DNA of 64,000 nucleotides, from contig NC_054536.1 in the NCBI RefSeq assembly GCF_017654505.1, positions 27,610,512-27,674,511 of the forward strand, given 5' to 3'. Positions 12,679 through 23,350 of the stretch are shown piece after piece. The DNA comes from Polyodon spathula. Taxonomy: Eukaryota > Chordata > Actinopteri > Acipenseriformes > Polyodontidae. The notes below the pieces were generated by a model, which worked only from the letters and a program-made list of their open reading frames with translations, was not told the DNA's origin and did not search any database. The position numbers and the translations under genes were made by a program. The number at the start of each line of letters is the position of its first letter. Within the stretch, counting starts at the first letter, position 1.

Positions 12679-13660
12679 GATGGGGTGTTATACTCCGTCT
12701 ACCTTTTGGGTTGGTGTGGAGGATGAATCTTTTGTTAAAATCTGGTGTGATTAGGGTGAGGGCCTGGCAAAGTCTCTGCTTGATAGTATCAAATGCCCCC
12801 TGACATTCTCCTGACCATTTAATCAAATTTGGTGTGCACTTTCTAGCGAGGTTTACTAAGAGATTGTCCACTGTGGCATACTTGGGGATGAATCTTCGGT
12901 AATAACCGGCCAACCCAATAGAGACCTCACCTAGGACATTTTTGGGGATTGCCGTGTTCATCAAAGACTGGACTTTGGTGATAACAGGTTTTACCTGCCC
13001 ATTTCCTATAATAAAACCCACATATTGAATTTCTAATTTGGTAAATGCACATTTTCTCAAGTTGGCTGTCAGCCAGGCTACCCTTAGAGACTGAAGGATG
13101 GCAGTGATCCTAGTCAGATGATCTTGCCAAGTGGAACTGTAGATCGTCCATATACGCTGCTGTATACTGAAAATGTGGAGGTAAGACCTGGTCCATCAGT
13201 TTCTGAAAGGCAGCGGGCACACCATGTAGCCCTAACGGCATGGTTATAAAATGGAACAGACCATCAGCAGTAGAAAATGCAGTTTTCTCTCTAGAGCTAC
13301 AGGTTAATGGCATCTGCCAGTATCCCTTCGTCAGGTCCATAGTCGAGATGAACCTGGCTGTTCTCAGTCTGTCAAGAAGCTCGTCGGCCCAAGGCATGGT
13401 GTAGGCATCGAACTTGGCAATAGCTTTTACCATATGGAAATCAACGCAAATGTGGTTGGTGCTATCCTTTTTGGCGACTATCATAATCGGACTGGAAGAT
13501 TCAATCACCCCAAGTTCGAGCATCGCCCGTACCTGTTTGCTAATGCCACCTTGTCAACTTTCTGGGATCCATCATTGAACTCCTCAATTAACTTATGGAA
13601 CTCTCTTTGCTGATCTAGAAATAAATGTTTCCCCATTGGAATGTCTCTGGTGCTAGTTAC
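12665..13660 (-). pseudogene. Reverse transcriptase fragments of the decayed Gmr1-like element
   Basis: Two open stretches: 13523-13110 with LGVIESSSPI, CVDFHMVKAI, STMDLTKGYW, MPLGLHGVPAAFQ and AAYMDDL (the catalytic YxDD is preserved as YMDD), and 13060-12665 with YVGFIIGNGQVKP and IGLAGYYRRFIPKY. Upstream, about 13660-13530, an out-of-frame stretch resembles the spacer between integrase and RT (PMG...QQREFHKLIEEF). At least one frameshift separates the pieces. Confidence 0.88.
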
Positions 13661-13694
13661 AGACAGTATTGAATAAGGCCTCCCTTGCCTGCTA

Positions 13695-13710
13695 GGGCTT
13701 CAACAAATTT
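13695..13710. repeat. SINE target-site duplication, left copy
   Basis: gggcttcaacaaattt, identical to 14187-14202. The length is typical of LINE-mediated (target-primed) insertion. Confidence 0.93.
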
Positions 13711-14186
13711 TATTTTATTATCATTATTATTATAATGTAGTACTTACCAATTATTTTTATTATTTTCTCCCAATTGAGAATGTCCAATTATTTTTAGGCT
13801 CAGCTCACCGCTACCACCCATGCACTGACTCGGTCACATGCTGTCCTCTAAAGCATGTTCTGTCAGCCGCAACCTTCTTTACACTGCAAGCTCACCATGC
13901 AGCCACCTCAGAGCTACAGTGTCGGAGAACAACTCAGCTCTGGGCAACTTACAGGCAAGCCCGCAGGTGCCTGGCCAGACTACAGGGGTTGCTGGTGCGT
14001 GGTGAGCTGAGAACACCTGGCCGACCTAAGCCCTCCCCCCCAGTTGTGCGCCTCCCCCAAGGAGTGCCAATCCACAGTCGACAATGGAATAGCCTGGACT
14101 CGAACCACTGATGTCCAGGCTATAGGACGCATCCTGCACACCACGTGGAGTGCCTTTACCGGATGCACCACTCGGGAGCCCCTTTT
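13711..14186 (-). mobile_element. tRNA-derived SINE nested in the decayed Gmr1-like element
   Basis: The minus-strand head starts GGGGCTCCCGAGTGG, followed by an A-box-like TGGTGCATCCGGT and a B-box-like GGTTCGAGTCC, as in tRNA-derived SINEs. A roughly 300-bp body and an AT-rich tail of AATAAT units run toward 13711. A perfect 16-bp target duplication (gggcttcaacaaattt) brackets it at 13695-13710 and 14187-14202. A second copy is at about 17607-18014. Confidence 0.9.
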
Positions 14187-14202
14187 GGGCTTCAACAAAT
14201 TT
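14187..14202. repeat. SINE target-site duplication, right copy
   Basis: Exact match to 13695-13710. On the minus strand this is the codon stretch just after VNLLKP of the interrupted integrase tail. Confidence 0.93.
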
Positions 14203-14558
14203 ACATGATAAATTCCACACTCATTTCAGTGATCGGGCTGTTTAATTTCATAATTTACTTTTATAGCACGAATCACCTCATATAGACCATGCCATTTAGC
14301 ACACAGTTTTGATTCCGATGTGCGTGAGGCTGAAAGGTTAGAATACATGCATTTTTATTGTACTGTTGCTCTTGCCAATGCTAACCCAATTTTAGATTGT
14401 CCTGGGCCAATTGACTTACCAAATCCAAGCGATCTCTGAGTAGGAGCACATGCTTCACTACATTTTTTGGATAAGCCTTTGTGCTCTTCCCACCCCTCTC
14501 TCACCAGATCAAGGATGAAGCATTGCCCAGTATTTTTGCCCAGTTTAGTTTGTTCCAT
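14203..14558 (-). pseudogene. Integrase C-terminal (GPY/F-like) tail of the decayed element
   Basis: On the minus strand the block FILDLVREGWEEHKG corresponds to ILDLIREGWEE of the intact integrase. After a frame change, SESKLCAKWHGLYEVIRAI, VNYEIKQP and IYHVNLLKP follow the intact order exactly. The frame contains stops. The SINE and its target duplication begin immediately after VNLLKP. Confidence 0.8.
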
Positions 14559-14838
14559 GATCAGTCAGCATCTCTTTGGGGATCCTTACTCTGGCTATAA
14601 TCTGCACTAGTTCTTTGACTATCGCAGATGCACTTGTAGACCTTAATGGAACAACTTCCAGGTATCGTGTTGCATAATCTACCACCACTAATATAGGCTT
14701 GTTTGCAGCTCCCCTGTTTCCAATCTTCACAATTAACCCCTTTGGCATCGATATTCGAAAAATGTCAGTAAAGAAGCATCTTATCATTGACCAGTCAGCA
14801 CCATAGGTTTCAAACACCAGTAGCATCAATTCGCTCAT
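14545..14838 (-). pseudogene. Integrase core fragment of the decayed Gmr1-like element
   Basis: An open stretch of 97 codons. It contains ILVVVDYATRYLEVVPLRS followed by RIPKEMLTDHGTN, matching the region of the intact integrase from just after the first catalytic aspartate (whose surroundings are scrambled here) through the second catalytic aspartate (LTD). The frame ends there: the following roughly 80-100 codons, including the catalytic glutamate, are deleted, and the next recognisable block is LDLVREGWEE at about 14500. Confidence 0.85.
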
Positions 14839-15179
14839 TCCTCACCATCAGTTTTCTCACAGTACATTACTATCTCAGACGCAATTCATTCAATTAAATT
14901 GGCAGGTCGCGTCTCCTGGTTAGCAAACATCACTTGCACTCACTATTGAACTTGTGATCGTGTGTGTGTTTAAAAGTGCGTGTCTTTATTGTTATTATTA
15001 TTTCAGGACTGAACCCTGTGTTTTTACCCACTATACATAGTTGTGTAATATCAGTATTATTATTTAAAATTTAAAAGCAATTGATAAAGCTATGTTTTCT
15101 GTTAGCTTGTTTCTAATCACTGCATCACCACTACACCTGTGCACTACAAAGCACTTTACCATACTGGGTCATTTCAACT

Positions 15180-16110
15180 TTGCAATTCGTATTATCCCTC
15201 AGGGTTGAACATTTATATCACGGTTATTTGCTCTTTCATCAACAGCAAAAAAACTTGGACTCCTGCATCAATATTTCATCAGAAGCTATGAAAGACATTA
15301 AAATGTGGTCTGCTCTCATACAGCATTGGAACGGTCTCTCTATGTTCTATGATGATTTAATTTCAGTGTCAAATAATTTTCTAAGCACGCTCCATCTACC
15401 GGCCATTTATAATAATGTAGCTGATGCTTATACAGTGACCCCCCCCCCCCCCCCCCCCCCCCCCCCAGTGTTCAATCAACCAATTTTCAACTGAACCAAA
15501 CCATCAGCGGATTTCTCAATTCAGTACAAGAGTACATGGCTGCAGCACTTACTCCTTCCACCAGATCCTCTTACTCCACCAGCTAGACCACCTATTTGAC
15601 TCTGTTCCCAAAGCAGGATTAATCCAACCCCATTCAACCACAACTGGATTATGGCTTTTATAGTGCACACAAAAGACTCAAAGAGAAAAGATTAACCTGC
15701 ATGTAATTAAAAATATGGGGTGCTGGACCTCATCAACAGCTGAATCATACATATGTTCTGTACCCATCTGAGATATCTTCTTCACAATAGTCTATTGCTA
15801 GTATGTCCAGAGTGGGGATGACCCTTCCACTGGGACCACCAAAGGTTTCCCCCTAAAAAGAAAGGCTTTTTTTTTTTTTCTACTGAGTGGAGGTTCTTCA
15901 CATAGTTAGTGGGGAGCCAGTTACTAACTTTCTTGTTGTGTTAAATGTTTTTTTGTATATGCATTGGCAGTTTCTTTTGTCTGTCTGCACACATAGGAGT
16001 CTTTCGTCAGGAGCTAGCGGTCCATCTTTTGGAGGTTTAGTGATCTCACTTTCTCCAACCCTTGGTTAAGCTCTGAACTACATGTCGCATCATTCTCCTT
16101 GCTCACATAT
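15180..16110 (+). pseudogene. Deleted fragment of a second Ngaro-like retroelement
   Basis: The stretch MKDIKMWSALIQHWNGLSMFYDDL (about 15288-15360) parallels the Ngaro RT/RNase H junction at 24400-24450. It is followed directly by LHLPAIYNNVADAYT, which matches the end of RNase H at 24795-24835, so most of RNase H was deleted. A 28-base C run (15439-15466) follows, then degenerate recombinase-like codons. About 15890-16075 resembles the 3' non-coding region at 25640-25710 (gtggggagcc, ggtccatctttt, gtgatctcactttc). Confidence 0.65.
15439..15466. repeat. 28-base C homopolymer
   Basis: Uninterrupted C run within the deleted Ngaro fragment, giving a false poly-proline frame. Confidence 0.97.
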
Positions 16111-17594
16111 GTAACTGAGATGGATTTACCCATGAGCAGGAGGATGATGGGAAATGTAGTTCTGAGAGTTCCATGCTGGTATATGGGACATGCTGGCAGG
16201 GAATGCAATTTGAAAGTTTGAAAAAGTGGTCAAAATGTAAATAAATAAATAAATAAATAAAAAATTAAACAATACACACACCTTACGTAAACAGTTGTAA
16301 CAACAAATGGGATCATGTGATACAATAAAAGGTCCTTATGTGCCCTTTAGGCCAATAAAACAAAGATAACAAAACCACAAAGTAAAACTGGACATTAAAA
16401 GTATTCAGCAATATTTGTAGGTGAAAGTTGTAGACAGGTTGCCAAAACCAAATTAATTGAACACAACAATTTTGAGGAAGGATATACAGTATGCAGCTGA
16501 AGTGATAAACCAACTGGACACTTGTTGTTAAATCTATTTTAATAATTTTACTATGTTTTTATTGTATTTCCCCATAGTGTGTGTTTCAACTTAATTTGCA
16601 GCTGAGCATGCTAACATTATTCAAAGAAACATTGTGAAAAAAACACAACCTCACAAGCAACCAGCATGTAGCCTATAATGGAGAGCTATGGCCACAAATA
16701 CTAAATTTCTAAACGACTTTACGAAACCTATAATTATTTTCATGTTAGCAAAGGTTAAATACTGTTTTTTAAAACATTCTCAGTACTGTAAATGCTGACC
16801 TAGTTAAACTACGCTCATGAGTGACTGTGCAGCAGTGGTTACTTTTTTTAAGAGCATTCAGCAACACTACAAAAAATGCTATCACCCAAAATATGCAATT
16901 ATTAGGAACAGATTGGTCAATTTTTCATAAGACATATGCAATAATCAGGTATACAAATAGGTGGAATGAGAGAGAGGCAGCGTTCAATAACACTTTCTTT
17001 CGAATTCTGGGATCATGCTCAACAGATCTAAAAATAAGTAAGAAGTTAAAAAATGCTGTTTTTTTTTTTTTAACAAGGGGATTGAAAACTGAGACTGACA
17101 ATGTCCGCATTCATTATTTAAGGAACCTGTGAAATTAACAGATCCTGCAACTAAAAATTGCACCTCTGAAGAGTGGTGAAAATTTAAAAATGCAAAACAT
17201 ATGGCTGCAACCAGCCTGAAGTTACTGCTGTGCTGGCAAAATAGCAAAAATGAGTTTAAAAATGCTTATATAGGATAATTTACTGCATAAAGCTGTAGCA
17301 TTTTGAAAGTTATTGAGGCAAGTAAAAGTACCAGCCTATCTGTGGATCAGTTTTGGTTATCTCTGTGACTTTCTTGTTCGTTAAATGTAGCCTTTGTTAT
17401 TAATCCTAGCCAATGCTTCAAGTGCAGCACAAATACCAGGGCCAGAGACCTCCTTTGTAAATTAGGTGGAGACAGACTGAAAAGTGGGTAGGAGACACTT
17501 CTTAAACAGAGAGTGATGAGGGTATGGAATGAATCACCCGGGGGGCTTTAAGATTAACCAACCATTAGTAACAAAGCAAGCACTGAATGTTTGA
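16111..17594. other. No recognised gene
   Basis: Short AAAT repeats at about 16240-16262. The 103-codon frame at 16821-17132 (+) has no recognised motif. Confidence 0.45.
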
Positions 17595-17606
17595 TTGTCT
17601 TTGTAA

Positions 17607-18014
17607 TTTATTTATTTAAATTTATTTATTTTTATTTTCTCCCAATTTGAAATGGCCAATTGTTATTTAGGCTCAGCTCACTGCTACCACCCCTGCGCTG
17701 ACTTAGGAGCAGTGAAGACGAACACACGCTGTCCTTGGAGGTGTGTGCTGTCAGCTGACTGCTTCTTTACACACTGTGGATTCACGATGCAGCCACCCAG
17801 GAGCTACAGTATGGACAACACAGCTCCTGGGCAGCTAACAGGCAAGCCCGCAGGTGCCTGGCGAAGCTCAGCCAATTGAGTGCCGCCTCCTGAGAGCTCC
17901 CATCCACGGTTGGCTGTGGAATAGCCCAGACTCGAACCGGCAACATTCAGGCTATAGGGCGCATCCTGCACTCACTCAGAGTGCTTTTACTGGATGTGCC
18001 ACTCGGGAGCCCCT
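17607..18014 (-). mobile_element. Second copy of the tRNA-derived SINE
   Basis: It shares the head (ggggctcccgagtgg on the minus strand), the GGTTCGAGTCTGG B-box-like motif, the body and the AT-rich tail with 13711-14186. Flanking ttgtctttgtaa occurs at 17595-17606 and 18015-18026 (12 matching bases), so this is an independent insertion. Confidence 0.88.
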
Positions 18015-18074
18015 TTGTCTTTGTAAATTTATTCTCTTCTTACATCTTTATGTGGTGTGAGAGTAAGCCATTGT

Positions 18075-18075
<1 letters not shown>

Positions 18076-18153
<78 letters not shown>
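18076..18153. repeat. (TG)n microsatellite
   Basis: About 38 TG units directly abutting the LTR-like repeat at 18151. Confidence 0.97.
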
Positions 18154-18154
<1 letters not shown>

Positions 18155-18897
18155 AAAGTGGCTGCTGAGAGTGAACAGGTGCAGAGGTGAAGCAGTGTAG
18201 GAATAATCGCAGGCAGACAGTGGTAATCCAGTTTAGAAAAGGGGTGCTTTATTTATAATCCAGGTCTGATGACTTTAAACAATAATCCCAGGTAATACAC
18301 AACAGTTAATGATAACAGGTTGCAGTCCCAAATAATAAACACAGTTAGCACATCCACAATATACAAACACGGTCACCAAATCTGAGTGCATGCTGTAGCG
18401 TGTGATTACAGGTTATTTTCAGTGACTGTAGCGCAGTGTTGATCCAGGTTTTACTACTGGCCCAAGATGACAGCTCTGGATATGTATTTAGCCATCTAGT
18501 GATACACAAACACAGACAGTTACTAGACAAACACAAACAAACAAACAAAACACTCACAAATACTTTTATAACGCTTTCTCTGCATCTCTCACCGTCCTTC
18601 CAGTTTCTCAACACGAACCAAGCGAAGGAAAAGATTTACAATTCTCCGTCCCCTTTATGCTATCACAGATAACCCCTTGGCAAATGATTGCAGCTGTCTC
18701 TATTGCCTGCAGCTGTCTCTATTGCCTGCAGCTGCTACATTGTTTACTTTCCGGGTCAATACGTTCCTGCAACGGAGTCTCGCCTTCTTCCAGGCTGACC
18801 ATGGAAATTAACTGTCAGGCCAGACTTCCCCTTTCGCTACTTAGCGCCCTCACAGGGCGGGAGATTTACAACCAGAACTCATTATATTTCTGTCACA
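18151..18897 (-). repeat. LTR-like repeat, copy A
   Basis: On the minus strand it begins TGTGACAG and includes GAGTTCTGGTTGTAAATCTCCC and TGTGAGGGCGCTA. Near its end it carries TTATAAATAAAGCACC (a polyadenylation signal), then CAGCCACTTTGACA. It matches 59541-60267 on the plus strand along its length. It carries a tandem 19-bp duplication (18690-18708 and 18709-18727). A target duplication is not evident because a TG microsatellite abuts one end. Probably a solo or truncated LTR. Confidence 0.55.
18690..18727. repeat. Tandem 19-bp duplication in LTR-like copy A
   Basis: gcagctgtctctattgcct occurs twice in direct succession. Confidence 0.93.
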
Positions 18898-20243
18898 GGG
18901 GGATTTTCAAACATCAGTGTTATTGTATCAAACTCGTGGTATAGCAACGACAGCTTTAAGCAGCAAGTGATTTTCAAATGGAATTTGTTAATAAAATCAA
19001 TCCAATAATGCTTTGAAGTTGGCTTGATGAGGTCGGTAGTGTATGCATTTCTCAGGAAAAAGCTTAATTGTCGCAGGTCACGTCCATCACGTCTTTTCTC
19101 AACAACTACATAAGGGGGTCTCGTTAATCAAAATACATGCTAATGAGATCAAGAAAAAAAAAAATGCTGCTATCACCTGCTGGAAGTGTACAGGGACAAC
19201 AGACACCTTCCGTTCCCAGGTTGCACTGGCTGACATGCAGGTAAAGCAGGAAAAAAAAAAAATTGTATTTTTAATCAGAATTTATTTATTTATTTATTTA
19301 TTTTTTTTTGGGCTGGGGGGGGGGGGGGGGGGGGGTAAGCCATCTATGTAGGCTTGGTTGTAATTTATTTTCTTATGTTGACATCTGCCTTTGTCTGCAT
19401 TTTAGTATGTAGGGTTTTATACTATAAATACATATGTTTCAAGTGTCATTTGAGTTTGTAGTTATTAGTTATTATACATGTATACCATTTATGTAACACT
19501 TCATTATATATTTATTAAGCTTTAAAAATCATGATAGAACTCCCAAAGCCAATACACAATTTGTTTATAGTTCTTCCGTGAATTCCTCTAATCATGTTGA
19601 ATGCATTTTCTCTGGTACTCTTTGCTTGCCTCCACGATAATTAAACTTAATTAAACGATTAGAAGTTGCCACCGAACATTTGCAGCATTATAAGAAAAAT
19701 GTATATGCATGCAAAGGTATGAAGATGGAAGTGTAAATTGCCTATACAGAAAGTGTTGGTGTGGTCTGACAACATGTATACTTACAAATACATTTAGGCA
19801 AAATCCACATCAATAATCTGTTGCCTGACAGAACTGGCTCTGGCAGCTTCTCCAGGTGGAATATCTTGAACCACTTAGGTTTTTATTTGTATAATTCAAA
19901 TAAACTCTACAGTAGAGTTTAATTGACATATAATGCATGTATCCAGAGTTCAGATAACTACAGCTGCATATAATTTCTTTGTAGTAACATTGCACTGGGT
20001 ACAAATAACGACATATAATTTAGCAATACAACAAATGTTCCGTAAGGTTACAGATGTTTAAAACAAATGAATAAATCTCATTCATTACTACAAGTATAGA
20101 AAAGGCTAAAATATGTTCATAACTACAAATATTGATTTATCTAGGTAGTCTTACAATACTGACCTACTAATATGCCATCTGGTGTGCTGGGTCTCTGAAA
20201 TGATTAAATACAGCATTGTGTCAAAATGTAAGTCATGACAGGA
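18898..20243. other. No recognised gene
   Basis: Low-complexity TTTA and G runs at 19281-19335; otherwise AT-rich DNA. Confidence 0.45.
19315..19335. repeat. 21-base G homopolymer
   Basis: G run after a (TTTA)n stretch at 19281-19302. Confidence 0.97.
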
Positions 20244-20618
20244 TCAGGGAAAGTTCCAAATGTTATAGGCTGCATCACAAATAACATGCACCTTTAGTGA
20301 ATGGAAACCTTTCCTGTTCACAAATGTATATGCATGGTGCTGTGATGATTTGAGTGCAAAGTGTTCATTCAATGGCTCCCCTTGCAAAGGGAATTCCAGC
20401 AATGTCATAAAAACCCTTCTAATATTTTGTAGCTGCTCCTGATTAAGTGGGATACTGATATAATCGTTAACCCTCTTTATCAAGTCACCCGTGACCCTTT
20501 GAAATGACCCAGGGATATTGAAGGGCAATGCTGTCGACACCTTCATATGCGGGGGTACGGCACGGCCCCTTCTCATAGGCAATTCAAAATCCTCCCGCAG
20601 TCTGACCGAGGTCGACAA
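20244..20618 (-). pseudogene. PIF/Harbinger (HARBI1-like) transposase fragment
   Basis: 124 codons. GSFQRVTGDLIKRV, then YISIPLNQEQLQNIRRVFMT, FPLQGEPLNEHFALKSS, and AYTFVNRKGFHSLKVHVICDA are in the order expected for Harbinger-type DDE transposases (the helix-turn-helix GSFQRVVGD region, the VGAVDGTH aspartate block, and the RKGFHSINVQVICD block with the second catalytic aspartate). The helix-turn-helix core between GDL and YI is deleted, and the first aspartate motif (normally VDGTH-like) is degraded to LNEHFAL, so it cannot be active. No Harbinger termini or 3-bp duplication were found. Confidence 0.8.
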
Positions 20619-21540
20619 TAGCTGCCCTATCCAGACGCAATTCAGTTTTTATACCGTCATCTGGTGAATCTAAGAAATGAACCCTGGTCCTGCACATCCT
20701 CTCTGTATCGTCGGCATCGCAGCCGGAGTCTGTCAATCTCAGGCTCGCACTCAAGCTCTAAAATTACATTTGCTGCTACTGCTGCAGCTATCGCTGCCAC
20801 TCCCAGCAAAGCCATGCTATAGTTTGTTTATTCTGTTTTTTAAACACCAAATAACTTAAATACTGTTTACATACCTTGCTGCATTCAAGTACTGCTCCTA
20901 ACTATAACTACTTATTGCATCTTGTATTTGTTTTTGCTCTTATAGATAACCGTACTCACGTTTTTCTGTAGTTGCTCTTATTTGAAATCATTCTCATCCA
21001 TTTACTATGTGTTCTTACTGGACTTTCTGGATAAGTTTTAACATCTCTTTCTCAAACTCACTCTTACAATTTACTGTATTCTTTATTTTGTACTTATTGT
21101 ACTTTCATAGCTGCTCTTATCTGTATTATGATATTCTGTAATGTGATATTTTATAATGCAATACTTTGTACTGTGATATTTTTTAACAGCTGTAAGCTGC
21201 CCTGGATAAAGGCGTGTGCTAATAAATAAATAAACAAATAAACAAATAAATAAATAAATACTACTACTACTACTAATAATAATAATAATAATAAAAGGTG
21301 AATTATATACTTTTCCATTAATTAAAACCGTTCTTTTCCAAATGCAAATTAACTCCTGATAAATTATAACAATTAACACGGATTTCCTTTTAAATTCCCA
21401 CACACACACACAAAAGAAATAGTTGCAAGAAGCACTGCTTGTTAATATAATAACATTATTTCATAAATCAGCATAATTTCAGAAATCACATTAGCACAAC
21501 TATTTAATCTGAATAGCAACTTATTGAATCTGCTCCAGCA

Positions 21541-21913
21541 ATGTCAAAACATCGTCACCTCGCTTCCTTGTCCGATTTGGAGGATTTCAAACAACACATT
21601 TTTGATCATTCCTGTGGCAAAGACAGTGCTCGCCCATCAGTCTCCTTTCTGTGGGCTTCAGCAACACCAGCACTAGTGAACCCAGCAACAACACCACGCA
21701 GTTCAAAACACCAGTCACATACTCAATCCTCATTGCAACTGCACTACAAAGGCTGGCCCATCTCCAAACTCCAAAAAACTATCTTTGATGAAGGCATCAG
21801 TATTCCTGCCAGCAGCGATAGCCTGTCCCTTTTCAACTCTAACTGTAAAGCTATATCCACAGAGCTAGTCTTTCCTCCCCGTTTGCAAGCATCATTAAGC
21901 GGTTGTACCTTAC
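21541..21913 (+). pseudogene. Ngaro-like ORF1 (Gag), 5' part
   Basis: Starts MSKHRHLASLSDLEDF at 21541. The segment KGWPISKLQKTIFDEGISIP (about residues 76-95) has the short two-helix, SAP-like pattern seen near the front of DIRS/Ngaro ORF1 proteins (my comparison from memory). The frame is cut at about residue 124 by insertion of a solo LTR at 21914 and continues after 22549. This is the upstream gene of the retroelement extending to about 26.2 kb. Confidence 0.65.
21909..21913. repeat. Target duplication of the solo LTR, left
   Basis: cttac, repeated at 22545-22549. Confidence 0.85.
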
Positions 21914-22544
21914 TGTCACAGAGACGGCCGAAGTGGGCGGCGTCAGAACCAGGAAAGGTAAGGCAATACACAAAACACAGGACGGATGAAATGAAGTGAT
22001 GAAGACGCCTGTTGGCGCCGGTTTAATACAAAATAAAAGGTTTACACAAACACGAAAAACACAGGACACGGCACTCTACGCCAAAATAAATAGACAAACG
22101 AAAACAGACTAAACTTAACAAAACGGTGCACGGACAGACACTGACAAACACGGTGAGCAGATACTTTGTTGTTATTATTACTACTTTACTTATTTCCTCC
22201 GTCTCCAATCCCGTTCTCCGCTCACCGAACACCCAACCCCAGTATGTGCCAACGTGCATCTATATATACTATTGTGCTGGGATTCAATTACCAATTAATT
22301 ATTCACTTGAATCCCAGCACGTGAATTAATAAAGTGCAATTCCCCGTGCTCACATATTACTACATTTTACTTGCACGTGAAGTGCTGTGCAATCCTCGTG
22401 CCTAAATACATATATACATTTTTAAACACTCGTGTTACACAGACCCGTTTATATCCCGTGTACCAATGTCTATACACCAACATTTAAACACACCACACAC
22501 AACACATAACAGATAATATACACAGGGGTGGGCACTTTGTTACA
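21914..22544 (-). repeat. Solo LTR (631 bp) inserted in the Ngaro gag
   Basis: Ends are TG...CA (plus strand tgtcacagag ... ctttgttaca), bracketed by a 5-bp duplication cttac at 21909-21913 and 22545-22549. Minus-strand orientation is preferred: there AGTATATATAGATGC (about 22255-22270) is a good TATA box and GTATTAAA near 22025 a possible polyadenylation signal. A 17-base palindromic arm pair (gctgggattcaa...ttgaatcccagc) lies at about 22270-22320. No internal retroviral coding remains, so this is a solo LTR left by recombination. Its family is not that of the intact 40-kb element. Confidence 0.87.
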
Positions 22545-22549
22545 CTTAC
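22545..22549. repeat. Target duplication of the solo LTR, right
   Basis: cttac, identical to 21909-21913. The Ngaro gag continues from here. Confidence 0.85.
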
Positions 22550-23335
22550 CCACTTCGCCTATCACCAATGACTTCTCTGAGCCTTCTTAAATTCCCGTTC
22601 CATCCGGAGACCCTCTCTGTCAAAACAATTATAGCATCTTCAATGATTTAAAATACCTCATACAGCCCATAGCAAACTTCAAAGCAACCGTCAACGAGCG
22701 GCTTGACAACCTAGAAAACCGATGCACACCACTTTCCTCCATCTTCAAATCCTGCTGTAGCCTCCATATTCGGCTCCTAATCCTTGGTCCCAGCAATCGA
22801 CATTCCGGAGTACAACCTGGCATCATTAATGGCCTCCAGTTCACACTCAGCAGCTAGCATCAAGTGCCATTTTCTTTCAGCCAACCTCAGGAAGAGACTT
22901 CCGAGTTCCTGGACCACCGCGTAATTGACTGCGGCGATCTCTCAGTTACCCTCAAATCCTGTGACCTACGCCTGCTGAATAATCTGACACTGGGGGAATT
23001 CGTCATTTCCTTTTCCATCTAAAGTGACATCCTTTGCTCAGTCTACCCACACCGGCGCAATGAGCTAGATCACTATCTGTTCTATATCATAAAACTCTCC
23101 ATAGGATATGGGGGAACCATTTTTGCCTGCCTCTATTTTAAGTTCAGACAATCACATAATTGACTAGTCTTTCCCAGACTTAGATCTCTTCAATCGCTTA
23201 TTCAGCGGGCTCCAAGCCAATGACTGCACTGCCATTGCACATCCCACTTCCATCAAAACCTGAAAATTCCTTCACATCTGCAGCTTCTGCGGGGACGCTC
23301 ACTCAAAATCGATCTGTCCTTCCGCCCCTAAATGA
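22550..23335 (+). pseudogene. Ngaro-like ORF1 (Gag), 3' part with zinc knuckle
   Basis: Resumes in the cttac duplication after the solo LTR. A coiled-coil-like stretch (FKATVNERLDNLENRC) lies near 22680, and a block with YGGTIF and a large aromatic content near 23090-23170. It ends with a CCHC-type knuckle C-x2-C-x3-H-x4-C encoded at 23279-23317 (CSFCGDAHSKSIC). Several stops and frame changes interrupt it. The knuckle spacing (x3 rather than x4) is the form I associate with Ngaro/DIRS Gag. Confidence 0.65.
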
Positions 23336-23350
23336 CAACCAAATGTATTA

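Larger units (their letters stand above)
12390..14850 (-). mobile_element. Decayed Gmr1-like pol (integrase-RT-RNase H), nested SINE
   Basis: Read on the minus strand from 14850 downward, the fragments are integrase core, integrase C-terminal tail, reverse transcriptase and RNase H, the same Gmr1 order as the intact copy. The protein resembles the intact element block by block (VVVDYATRY, LDLVREGWEE, VNLLKP, MDLTKGYW, LAGYYRRFIP, VEKECLA, ITDH) but has frameshifts, stops and deletions. A SINE splits it at the VNLLKP block. No Gag or protease remains. A likely 3' LTR follows at about 11880-12368. It is a much older, distinct relative rather than a damaged recent copy of the 40-kb element. Confidence 0.9.

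Noticed and set aside
17981..18190. Cys/Val-rich open frame
   Set aside because: Translation of the (TG)n microsatellite.
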